A stretch of DNA of 20,850 nt. Origin: UBA1774 sp045223835. Its GTDB lineage: Bacteria > Bacillota > Clostridia > Oscillospirales > Oscillospiraceae. The stretch covers positions 1 through 20,850 of the forward strand of contig JBGUZS010000170.1 in assembly GCA_045223835.1 (NCBI GenBank), read 5' to 3'. This document shows positions 1 through 6,481 of the stretch, piece by piece; within the stretch, counting starts at the first letter, position 1; every line of letters starts with the position of its first letter. The notes beneath the pieces were generated by a model. It ran no database searches and was not told the DNA's origin. It saw only the letters and a list, made by a program, of their open reading frames with translations. A program made the position numbers and the translations under genes.

Positions 1-628
1 CCGCATGATGATCATCCGGCTCCTCCATTGCCTCGTAAATCGCAAGCGCCTGACGGATCTCCCGCTCCGCCGACGCCAGGTCGTTCATTTTCAGATAGAT
101 CGCCGAAAGATTGCTGTGGGTCGTGGCGATCTCATGCTCGCTGCCCGGCTGCGTACGAAAGTACGCCATTGCGTCCCGGACCTGGCTTAACGCCTCCTCC
201 AGCCGGCCGGACTCCTGATAGACCAGCGCCAGATTGTTCAGCACGCTCACATAGGCATAAGCGGGCTGCTTTCCCGCCTGCTCCAGCAGGACCTTGGCCC
301 GGAGAAACATCTCTGCCGCACGCGCTCCCTGCTTCATGAGCCGATGCAGGCCCGCGCAGTTTACCAGGATCGTGGCAAACTGGGGAGTGTGCTCCAGGCC
401 CAGGCGCTCCATGATCCCCAGCGCACGGGAAAAGGCCTCCGCAGATTCCGCATACCGGCTGACGCCCCGGAAGAAGCAGGCCATCTCGTTGAGCACGGAG
501 GCATACTCCCCGCTTTCTCCCCGGCCTTCCGCCTCCAGCCGGCTCAGGGTATCCCGCAGAAAGGCTTCGATCTGCTCCTGATCGCCATTCTGAAAGAGTT
601 GGTCCAGCTCACGAAAGAAGTCATCCAT
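1..628 (-). CDS. Tetratricopeptide-repeat protein, C-terminus beyond the window edge
   Basis: The minus strand is open from an ATG at 628 to the window edge, giving 209 visible residues that begin MDDFFRELDQLFQNGDQEQI. The protein is built of helical pairs with TPR signatures: Ala-rich helices, alternating small and aromatic residues, and phrases such as YASVLNEMACFFRG, FATILVNCAGLHRLM, YVSVLNNLALVYQESG and THSNLSAIYLKMNDLASAE. At least four repeats of about 40 residues can be seen. No signal peptide or membrane segment is visible, so a cytoplasmic scaffold is likely. The ATG lies three bases after the stop of the DUF4125 gene, with GGAGG inside that gene's end, so the two are probably co-translated. 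TPR domains bind other proteins; the partner is unknown, and the DUF4125 protein is the obvious candidate. The missing C-terminus could hold another domain. Confidence 0.85.
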   Translation of the reverse strand, partial: MDDFFRELDQLFQNGDQEQIEAFLRDTLSRLEAEGRGESGEYASVLNEMACFFRGVSRYAESAEAFSRALGIMERLGLEHTPQFATILVNCAGLHRLMKQGARAAEMFLRAKVLLEQAGKQPAYAYVSVLNNLALVYQESGRLEEALSQVRDAMAYFRTQPGSEHEIATTHSNLSAIYLKMNDLASAEREIRQALAIYEAMEEPDDHHA

Positions 629-631
629 GCT

Positions 632-1318
632 TCAGTCCTCCGCGGGGGGCTGTTCCTGTAAGCGGCTGCAGCCGTAGGAGATCTGAATCCCCATGGCTTC
701 CGCGCGTTTTTTTGTCTCTTCCTCCGCTTCATCCAGGCTGCTGTACCCGTAACTGCAGACGCTTCCCTCCAGGATCTTTTCCGCAAGGGAGATCCCCTGC
801 TCCTTCAGGCTGCACAGGTGATGATGCAGCAGCTCCAGCGTGCGGGTGGAATACGTCATGAGCTCGCCCCGCTGATAGGTCTCGATGGAGGTGGTGCCTC
901 CAAGATCCTGGGCGCTGTACAGCGGTCTTCCTGCGCCGGAGACATAGGGATACCGCTGGAAGAGCGTTTCCGTCTGCCGGATCATCTCTTCGTTGATCCG
1001 GTCCACCAGTTCCATTCCCCGGTCATCCGGAAAAGTGAGCCGATCCTTCAGCTGCTCATACTGCAGGATCGCCGTGTTTTTCATCATGTGGATGTATTTC
1101 TCGGCGCAGAGATTCCGGCCCGTGCTTTCCGCCTCCAGGATATCCTGATAGTAGGACTCGCAGGTCTCCATGCTCCAAGCGGAGAATTGGGCCCGCCGCA
1201 TCATATCAAAGGTCTGCCTGTCATTCTGGCAGTCCGCTTTTTCTCCGTCCCCGTTCACCGCATGGAACATGACAAATTCCCTATCCAAAAGTCTGGTGAT
1301 CAATTCCTGCTGATCCAT
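632..1318 (-). CDS. DUF4125 family protein
   Basis: This 228-residue soluble protein begins MDQQELITRLLDREFVMFHA. It carries features I associate with the DUF4125 family: an N-terminal helix ending in W/F-x-MF, the phrase CQNDRQTFDMMRRAQFSAW at about 30-48, a central YIHMMKNTA segment, and a late TSIETYQRGELMTYS stretch followed by a YGYSSLDEAEEE tail. Length is normal for the family. Its biochemical role is not known to me, and I see no catalytic motif I can defend. It is the first gene of a two-gene unit with the TPR protein. It has a good promoter (-35 TTGACA, -10 TATACT) and a GGAGG ribosome site nine bases before the ATG. Family assignment rests on recalled sequence pattern, not a search. 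Confidence 0.8.
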   Translation of the reverse strand: MDQQELITRLLDREFVMFHAVNGDGEKADCQNDRQTFDMMRRAQFSAWSMETCESYYQDILEAESTGRNLCAEKYIHMMKNTAILQYEQLKDRLTFPDDRGMELVDRINEEMIRQTETLFQRYPYVSGAGRPLYSAQDLGGTTSIETYQRGELMTYSTRTLELLHHHLCSLKEQGISLAEKILEGSVCSYGYSSLDEAEEETKKRAEAMGIQISYGCSRLQEQPPAED

Positions 1319-1350
1319 ATCGATCCGCCTCCATTCCAGTCATTATATAC

Positions 1351-1380
1351 AGTATAATTGCCCCGGCGATATCTTGTCAA
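1351..1380 (-). promoter_or_regulatory. Sigma-A-type promoter of the DUF4125-TPR unit
   Basis: On the minus strand there is a perfect -35 TTGACA (1375-1380), an 18-base spacer and a -10 TATACT (1351-1356). It lies about 32 bases before the DUF4125 start and just after the terminator of the upstream activase operon, so DUF4125 and the TPR gene form their own transcription unit. A second AT-rich TATAAT lies a few bases further down and could be an alternative -10. Confidence 0.7.
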
Positions 1381-1395
1381 CGATAAGGCTTTTGT

Positions 1396-1430
1396 ATAAA
1401 AGATGCCCGGCAGCTCAGGCTGTCGGGCAT
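1396..1430 (-). terminator. Rho-independent terminator after the activase gene
   Basis: The minus strand reads ATGCCCGACAG, a six-base loop CCTGAG, then CTGCCGGGCAT, followed by CTTTTATAC. The stem is 11 bp with one A/C mismatch and a short U run. It begins eight bases after the stop of the glycyl-radical activase gene and closes the walJ-rlmH-zinc ribbon-activase operon. Confidence 0.8.
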
Positions 1431-1437
1431 TGTGCGC

Positions 1438-2394
1438 TCAGTGGATCATGGCGGGCAGGCCGTAGCTCTGGAACAGGGCAAGCTGCTCCTTCATGAAGCT
1501 GTCCTCCGGAGGCTCCACATTGGTCAGACGGTATGGGATCCCCAGGCGGATGTATTTCATAGATCCGAATTTGTGGTAGGGGAGCAGCTGCACCACATCG
1601 ATCCCCGCTTCGATTTCCTTGCAGAATTCCGCTGTTGCCCGGATGTTTTCCGGTGTCGCGTTCAGCTTCGGGATCATGGGAAAACGTACCTGGAAACGTG
1701 CTCCCGCTTTCACCAGCTCCCGGGCATTTTTCAGGATCAGCTCATTGGGGACCCCGGTGAGCTTCTCATGATGATGGGAGTCCATATGTTTCAGATCATA
1801 CAGGAACAGATCTACATAGGGCAGGATCTCCAGATATTGCTCCGTCGGCGCAAAGCCGGTGGTATCCAGCGCAACGTTGACCCCCTCTTCCCGGCAGCGC
1901 TTGCACAGGGCCAGGGTAAAAGCAAACTGGCTCATGGGCTCACCGCCGGAGATGGTCACACCGCCGCCGGATTTATCATAGTACTTTTTATCCAGAAGGA
2001 TCTGCTGCATACAATCGTCCACGCTCATCCGCTTCAGCGGATCATACAGCGCGTTGGCCGGGCAGGCCTCCACACACTTCAGGCAGATATCGCATTTTTT
2101 CCGGTCGATTACCGGCCGATAGATATCCTTTTCCCCGGAAAGGTCCTTTACCGCTTCTCCCCAGGAAATGGCGTCCCGATCGCAGACGGGCTCACAGAGG
2201 CCGCAGTCCTCCCGTCCCACGCAGCGCACATCCATGAAAGCCACGTCATGACCGAAGCTCTGGCTTTCCGGGCTGTGACACCAAAGGCAGCGAAGGGGGC
2301 AGCCCTTAAGGTAGACGTCGGTACGGATACCGGGACCGTCGTGAACGGAGAACTTCTGGATATCATAAACGTTGCCGTACTGCATTTCCGTCAT
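1438..2394 (-). CDS. Glycyl-radical enzyme activating protein (radical SAM)
   Basis: This 318-residue radical-SAM activase would use S-adenosylmethionine and a 4Fe-4S cluster to place a radical on a glycine of a partner enzyme. The SAM-cluster motif is C32-x3-C36-x2-C39 in GCPLRCLWCHSPES, preceded by SVHDGPGIRT as in PFL-type activases. Two ferredoxin-like Cys sets follow (C58, C64, C67, C71 and C101, C104, C107, C111), placing it with the long activases that carry two extra clusters. GGGVTISGGEPM at about 143-154 is the SAM-binding GGE region. I chose the ATG at 2394 because AGAGGAAAG precedes it; a TTG start at 2439 overlaps the previous stop codon and lacks the family N-terminus. No glycyl-radical enzyme lies in the window, so the substrate (formate-, diol-, choline- or hydroxyproline-type enzyme) cannot be assigned. 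Confidence 0.9.
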   Translation of the reverse strand: MTEMQYGNVYDIQKFSVHDGPGIRTDVYLKGCPLRCLWCHSPESQSFGHDVAFMDVRCVGREDCGLCEPVCDRDAISWGEAVKDLSGEKDIYRPVIDRKKCDICLKCVEACPANALYDPLKRMSVDDCMQQILLDKKYYDKSGGGVTISGGEPMSQFAFTLALCKRCREEGVNVALDTTGFAPTEQYLEILPYVDLFLYDLKHMDSHHHEKLTGVPNELILKNARELVKAGARFQVRFPMIPKLNATPENIRATAEFCKEIEAGIDVVQLLPYHKFGSMKYIRLGIPYRLTNVEPPEDSFMKEQLALFQSYGLPAMIH

Positions 2395-2435
2395 AGTCGT
2401 TTTCCTCTTTCCTCTTCTCTCTTCTGCCGGCTGAA

Positions 2436-2885
2436 TCAATTCCCCGAAGGGTCTTCCTCTTCCGGCTCCTCCACCGGCTTCAGGAGTTCCTTGGCCAGCT
2501 CGACCATCGTTTCCGGCACATATACGTCCATGCCGGTTCCCGCAAAGCCCAGGATCAGCTTGGCCAGATTCCCGGTTGCCGTGAAGGTGCCAAGCACCGG
2601 TACGCCGTAGGAACGCAGCTGTGCCAGCAGCATCTGATAATCCAGCTGGGTGCCCGTAACCGTGGTCAGCAGGGCGGGAGCCACCGGCTCCCCATCGTCA
2701 TCCGTCGGCCATATTCCCTGATCGCAGTTCCCGGAGCAGCTCTCCTCATCCCCGCAAATCCCGCAGGTTGAGCAGTCTCCGCTGCAGCCCTCTGCGGGCT
2801 TTCCGTCCTCCAGCAGGTCGCCGCAATCCGGGCATATCTCGGTACCGGCCGGATAGATCTTCTTGCAGTTCATACACCAGGGCAT
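2436..2885 (-). CDS. Zinc-ribbon and DUF2007 protein with a Cys-rich insert
   Basis: This is a 149-residue protein with three parts. Residues 4-21 form a zinc ribbon (C4-x2-C7, C18-x2-C21). Residues 34-54 hold six cysteines spaced C-x3-C-x2-C-x2-C-x5-C-x3-C, which could bind a second metal or cluster. Residues about 70-135 look like a DUF2007 domain, described as a putative signal-transducing domain: LDYQMLLAQLRSYGVPV followed by MDVYVPETMVELAKELL. The tail is acidic. The ATG at 2885 has GGAGGG seven bases upstream. It sits between rlmH and the activase; its stop codon TGA overlaps a TTG of the next frame. The function is unknown. The Cys-rich centre next to an iron-sulfur enzyme may hint at metal handling, but that is inference. 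Confidence 0.75.
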   Translation of the reverse strand: MPWCMNCKKIYPAGTEICPDCGDLLEDGKPAEGCSGDCSTCGICGDEESCSGNCDQGIWPTDDDGEPVAPALLTTVTGTQLDYQMLLAQLRSYGVPVLGTFTATGNLAKLILGFAGTGMDVYVPETMVELAKELLKPVEEPEEEDPSGN

Positions 2886-2899
2886 GCGTCATCCCTCCG

Positions 2900-3382
2900 T
2901 CATTTATGATACTTGCTTCCCATCTGGATCTGAAAGGCGCGGTAAAGCTGCTCCAGCAGCATGACCCGCACCAGATGATGAGGAAAGGTCATGGGGGAAA
3001 AGCTGAGCTGCAGCGCCGCCCGATCCTTGACCTCCTGATGCAGACCCAGGGAGCCGCCGATGATAAAGCAGAGCTTGCTCTTCCCTTTCAGCGCGCACAT
3101 TTCCAGAAATTGCGAAAAGCCGACGCTGTCGATGGTTTTTCCTTCTATGCATAGGGCGACCGTAACCGCCCCGGAGGGGATGCGCAGGAAAATGCTCTCT
3201 GCCTCCCGATGCATTGCCGCTTCCACTTCGGCCTCCGAAGGCTCGGAGGAAAGCCTGGCCTCAGGCAGCTCCTCCACCTCCAGGCGGCACAGTCCCCCCA
3301 GGCGCTTCTGGTATTCCGCCGCAGCATCCAGATAGAATTTCTCTTTGAGTTTTCCCACGCAAATGATTTTCAGGCTCAACAT
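2900..3382 (-). CDS. rlmH: 23S rRNA (pseudouridine1915-N3)-methyltransferase RlmH
   Basis: At 160 residues this matches the family length and shows the SPOUT-fold signature. KIICVGKLKEKFY is at the N-terminus, the SAM-binding knot FIIGGSLGLHQEV lies at 106-118, and the family C-terminus runs MTFPHHLVRVMLLEQLYRA at 131-149 and ends GSKYHK. RlmH methylates N3 of pseudouridine 1915 in helix 69 of 23S rRNA and acts on assembled 70S ribosomes. The start at 3382 is nine bases after the walJ stop, and I see no close Shine-Dalgarno, so translation may depend on coupling. Its place just downstream of walJ matches the Bacillus wal neighbourhood, except that htrA, which usually separates them, is missing. 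Confidence 0.95.
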   Translation of the reverse strand: MLSLKIICVGKLKEKFYLDAAAEYQKRLGGLCRLEVEELPEARLSSEPSEAEVEAAMHREAESIFLRIPSGAVTVALCIEGKTIDSVGFSQFLEMCALKGKSKLCFIIGGSLGLHQEVKDRAALQLSFSPMTFPHHLVRVMLLEQLYRAFQIQMGSKYHK

Positions 3383-3391
3383 AATGGCAAT

Positions 3392-4156
3392 CTATATCTC
3401 CAATTCTCCGCTTCGTTCGCTTCGCGGCGCCACCAGGAGCCGGATCTCGCCCTTCAGGCTTTTGTTCACGGTCTCCTGCGCCAGTCCGGGCAGATTGTTT
3501 TCCTTGCTCAGGTGGGCCAGCATGAGCTGCTTTGCGCCTTTTTCCGCCAGACAGGCGCAAAGCTCCGCAGCATCCCGATTGTCCAGATGCCCGAAATTCC
3601 CCTGTATCCGCCGCTTCAGGTTCAGGGGATAGGGTCCGTACCGGAGCATCTCTGCGTCATAATTGGCCTCTACCACAGCCGCGGCGCAGCCCTCCACCGC
3701 TTCCCGGACGCCCCGGCTCACATAACCAAGGTCGGTCACGATAGCCAGCACCCCCGTCTCCCCTTCGACGCGGAAGCCGAGGGGCTCCGCAGCATCATGT
3801 GAGGTCTCAAACGCCGTCACCCGAAGCTCTCCCAGGGAAAACGGTACGCCGGCTTCCACCATATGCAGGCTTTCTTCCCGACATCTGATCTGCCTCAGGA
3901 TGGCGCGGGCGGTGCCGCCGCTCATGTACACAGGCAGCTCCGAATACTTGCTCAGCATGGCCAGGCCCGCCACATGGTCGCTGTGTTCATGGGTCACCAG
4001 AACGCCGTTCAGGTCCCCAAGCTCCAGCCCCTCGTCCGCAAGGCAGGCCCGGATCCGTTTGAGGGAGATGCCCGCGTCCACCAGCAGCGAAATGCCTCCG
4101 CCCCGAAGCAGGCCGCAGTTTCCCGAGGAACCGCTGGCAAAGCTCACATACCGCAT
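3392..4156 (-). CDS. walJ: MBL-fold metallo-hydrolase, WalJ/YycJ family
   Basis: This 254-residue metallo-beta-lactamase-fold hydrolase begins MRYVSFASGSSGNC, the hallmark YycJ start. It has LLVDAGIS (D28) and the metal site THEHSDH at 55-61, with further ligands likely in FETSHD and TDLGYVS, and a late LAHLSKENN. WalJ proteins are cytoplasmic, and reported Firmicute homologues have been linked to coordination of wall synthesis with division and to exonuclease-like activity; the exact substrate here is unknown. I place the start at 4156 because an upstream ATG at 4180 lies inside the murA terminator stem. GGTGG precedes the chosen ATG by seven bases. The gene heads an operon with rlmH, the zinc-ribbon protein and the activase. 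No separate promoter fits in the 12 bases after the terminator, so expression may come from read-through or from a promoter inside murA. Confidence 0.9.
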   Translation of the reverse strand: MRYVSFASGSSGNCGLLRGGGISLLVDAGISLKRIRACLADEGLELGDLNGVLVTHEHSDHVAGLAMLSKYSELPVYMSGGTARAILRQIRCREESLHMVEAGVPFSLGELRVTAFETSHDAAEPLGFRVEGETGVLAIVTDLGYVSRGVREAVEGCAAAVVEANYDAEMLRYGPYPLNLKRRIQGNFGHLDNRDAAELCACLAEKGAKQLMLAHLSKENNLPGLAQETVNKSLKGEIRLLVAPRSERSGELEI

Positions 4157-4168
4157 GAAGATCCACCA

Positions 4169-4203
4169 AAAAAGACGCATTGACCTGCGGTTAATGCGTC
4201 TTA
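4169..4203 (-). terminator. Rho-independent terminator of murA, abutting walJ
   Basis: On the minus strand AAGACGCATT, an 11-base loop and AATGCGTCTT form a perfect 10-bp stem that runs into a TTTTTT tract. It starts 37 bases after the murA stop and ends 12 bases before the walJ ATG. Confidence 0.85.
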
Positions 4204-4239
4204 TCCTTTCCCATCAAGTCACCGCAGCGGCAGGCCCAC

Positions 4240-5538
4240 TCAGGCCAGTTCCAGGGCTTTCCGGACGGGATCCTCTTCTTCCACCAGACGGATATCTGCC
4301 CCGATTCCCCGGAGCTTTTCCACCATATCCTCGTAGCCCCGTTCAATATGATAGATCTCCCCGATGCTGGTGACACCCCGGGCGATAAGACCGGCGATCA
4401 CCATGGCGGCGCCAGCCCGAAGATCGCAGGCCCGCACTTCCGCTCCCGTGAGCATCTGCTGACCCTCCACGACGGCGGTTTTTCCATCCACCTGGACCTT
4501 CGCGCCCATTTTCAGGAGCTCCGTCACATAGTTATACCGATTGTCCCAAATATCCTCCGTGACCACGCTGGTGCCCTGGGCGATGGTCAGACAGGTGAGG
4601 ATCTGCGGCTGCATATCCGTTGGGAAACCGGGATAGGGCATGGTTTTGATATTGGCGCTGCACAGCCGGCCATCCGAGGTGATGCGGATGGCGTCCCCCA
4701 TCTCCTCCACCTCAGCTCCCATCTCCGCCAGCTTGGCGGTGATGGAATACAGGTGCTTGGGGATCACGTTTTTCAGCACCACGTCTCCCCCCGTCGCGGC
4801 GACGGCAGCCAGATAGGTCCCGGCTTCGATCTGGTCGGGAATGATGGAGTAAAACCCGCCATGAAGCTTCTCGACGCCGTTGATGCGGACAACGCTGGTA
4901 CCGGCGCCGCGCACATCGCCGCCCATGGCGTTGAGGAAGTTGGCCAGGTCAACGATATGCGGTTCCCGGGCGGCGTTTTCGATTACCGTTCTGCCTTCAG
5001 CCAAAACGGCGGCCAGCATGATGTTCATGGTGGCGCCGACGCTGACCACATCCAGGTAAATGTTCGCGCCGTGGAGCTTGCCGTTTTTCGCCTGAGCATA
5101 GATATAGCCGTCCGCTACTTCCACCTTGGCGCCCATCGCCCGCATCCCCTTCAGATGCTGATCGATGGGGCGGACGCCGAAATCGCAGCCGCCGGGCATA
5201 GGAACCTTGGCCCTGCCGAAGCGGCCGAGCAGCACACCGATGAAATAATAGGATGCGCGGATCTTGCTCATGGACTTGCTTCCCTCCTCCACAGGAGGAA
5301 GATCGCGGCAGTCAAATCCCATGGTCGTCCGATTGATCGTCCGGATCGCCGCGCCCATTTCATCCATATTGGTCAGCATCAGGCTGACGTCACTGATCTG
5401 CGGGATATTCTCTATTCTGCAGACGCCGTCCACCAGCATGGCTGCCGGAATAATCGCAATGGCGGCGTTTTTTGCGCCGCTTATCTCCAATTCGCCATGC
5501 AGCGTTTTTCCGCCGCGGATCTCAATTTTCCGTGCCAT
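4240..5538 (-). CDS. murA: UDP-N-acetylglucosamine 1-carboxyvinyltransferase (MurA)
   Basis: MurA catalyses the first committed step of peptidoglycan synthesis, moving enolpyruvate from PEP to UDP-GlcNAc in the cytoplasm. The 432-residue length is normal. Visible motifs are GGKTLHGELEISGAKNAAIA (K23 and N24 of the substrate site), MPGGCDFGVRPIDQHLKGM with the catalytic cysteine at 118, and MPYPGFPTDMQPQ with the conserved Asp late in the protein. Having Cys rather than Asp at 118 predicts a fosfomycin-sensitive enzyme. The frame is open a further 141 codons upstream, but the ATG at 5538 fits the family N-terminus and follows AGAGAGGTG. The gene has its own promoter and terminator and sits between walI and walJ. 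Clostridia often carry two MurA copies; this could be either one. Confidence 0.95.
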   Translation of the reverse strand: MARKIEIRGGKTLHGELEISGAKNAAIAIIPAAMLVDGVCRIENIPQISDVSLMLTNMDEMGAAIRTINRTTMGFDCRDLPPVEEGSKSMSKIRASYYFIGVLLGRFGRAKVPMPGGCDFGVRPIDQHLKGMRAMGAKVEVADGYIYAQAKNGKLHGANIYLDVVSVGATMNIMLAAVLAEGRTVIENAAREPHIVDLANFLNAMGGDVRGAGTSVVRINGVEKLHGGFYSIIPDQIEAGTYLAAVAATGGDVVLKNVIPKHLYSITAKLAEMGAEVEEMGDAIRITSDGRLCSANIKTMPYPGFPTDMQPQILTCLTIAQGTSVVTEDIWDNRYNYVTELLKMGAKVQVDGKTAVVEGQQMLTGAEVRACDLRAGAAMVIAGLIARGVTSIGEIYHIERGYEDMVEKLRGIGADIRLVEEEDPVRKALELA

Positions 5539-5626
5539 AGAAGCACCTCTCTGTAACGGATCCCGGCTGCTGCCCGGCACTCCGCCTTTTCTATTCTGGA
5601 ACGCTGAGGGTTTACATATTATCTTT

Positions 5627-5655
5627 ATTATACAAGCTGACCTGCGGAAAGTAAA
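5627..5655 (-). promoter_or_regulatory. Promoter of murA
   Basis: On the minus strand TTTACT (5650-5655), a 17-base spacer and a perfect TATAAT (5627-5632) lie about 89 bases before the murA ATG. The leader between holds a small GC-rich inverted repeat (CCGG, 8-base loop, CCGG, near 5565-5580) that I would not call a riboswitch. The 5539-5702 gap otherwise shows nothing. I see only a weak 5-bp stem, CGGGC/GCCCG, near the walI stop as a possible terminator. Confidence 0.7.
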
Positions 5656-5702
5656 GCATTTCCTTTGCGCATAGGGAAAACTTTGATCGGGCGCCCTTTG
5701 AT

Positions 5703-6479
5703 TCAGCCCGGAACATACTCGTTGAGGAGCTCTCCCTTCTCCAGGTTCACATACCAGACGCCGCCGTCCGTCTCGATACACCAGACCGGTTCCAGCTCTG
5801 CAGCCGGTACGGCAGGCCGCAGCAGATACCCGGACCGGATCGAACGGATCGCGGTAAACACCCTTCCCGTCTCCTCCACCTGATCCCGAAAACGAAGAAT
5901 CATGGAGGGGGCGCCGAGGGCGGCGATGGTCTTTCCGGGCTGAAGCGTTCCCAACAGACACCTGCCGTAAATCCGATAACTGCCCTCCTCCTGGGCGGAA
6001 AGCCGAATACGGCAGTTGAAAACCTCCCGTTCATTCAGCAGGCAGATGAATTCATCTCCGTCCCGGGCCAGGGAAAGGCCATTCTCAATCAGGCGCTTTT
6101 CGATGGAGCTGCCCGGAAGGGATACCCGGATCTCAAAATCCCCGGAGCTCCAAAAGCTGGCCCTGCCGTTCTCGTTTTCATAATAGTGAATGCTGCCGCC
6201 CATGTCCTGTCCCGAGGCAGCGCCGAGAAACGCCTGGACCAGGGTGGTCTCCAGGCCCATATCCCGTGTCAGCGTATACTGCCGCATGGACGTCTCCCGG
6301 GGAATGGCGCTCTCCTCCAGGGTTACCCCCATATTGGCCATCACCTGCACCAGCTCGCTGCGGGTCTGCGCCTGAAGGTCGGCTTCGTTTTTTCGCTGGG
6401 TCAGCAGGATCCAGCCGAAAGCGGCGTTTACCAGAAGCAGGATCAGGATCACGGCGGATTTCAGTTTCCCGCTGTCCAT
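5703..6479 (-). CDS. WalI/YycI-like regulator of the WalRK system
   Basis: This 259-residue protein has one N-terminal membrane segment at about 8-26 (LKSAVILILLLVNAAFGWIL) and an outer domain. Its layout and place after the YycH-like gene match YycI, which with YycH forms a membrane complex tuning the WalK kinase (inhibitory in Bacillus, activating in Staphylococcus). Sequence similarity to known YycI is low by eye. The fragments GLSLARDGDEFICLLNE and CIETDGGVWYVNLEKGELL resemble the beta-rich YycI fold with a final domain that reads dependent variables as in YycI tails. The ATG at 6479 follows AAAGGAGG at eight bases and lies two bases after the YycH stop; an in-frame ATG at 6509 would overlap that gene and lacks such a site. 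The assignment depends mostly on position and topology. Confidence 0.7.
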   Translation of the reverse strand: MDSGKLKSAVILILLLVNAAFGWILLTQRKNEADLQAQTRSELVQVMANMGVTLEESAIPRETSMRQYTLTRDMGLETTLVQAFLGAASGQDMGGSIHYYENENGRASFWSSGDFEIRVSLPGSSIEKRLIENGLSLARDGDEFICLLNEREVFNCRIRLSAQEEGSYRIYGRCLLGTLQPGKTIAALGAPSMILRFRDQVEETGRVFTAIRSIRSGYLLRPAVPAAELEPVWCIETDGGVWYVNLEKGELLNEYVPG

Positions 6480-6481
6480 CC

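Noticed and set aside
1432..2610. Plus-strand open frame opposite the activase and DUF2007 genes.
   Set aside because: No family resemblance, and both minus-strand genes have clear motifs and ribosome sites.
5690..5720. Possible terminator after the yycI-like gene (CGGGC/GCCCG).
   Set aside because: The stem is only 5 bp with a long loop and a distant short T run; not strong enough to list.
5539..5961. N-terminal extension of the murA frame by 141 codons.
   Set aside because: It crosses the murA promoter and the yycI-like gene, and the family N-terminus and ribosome site are at 5538.
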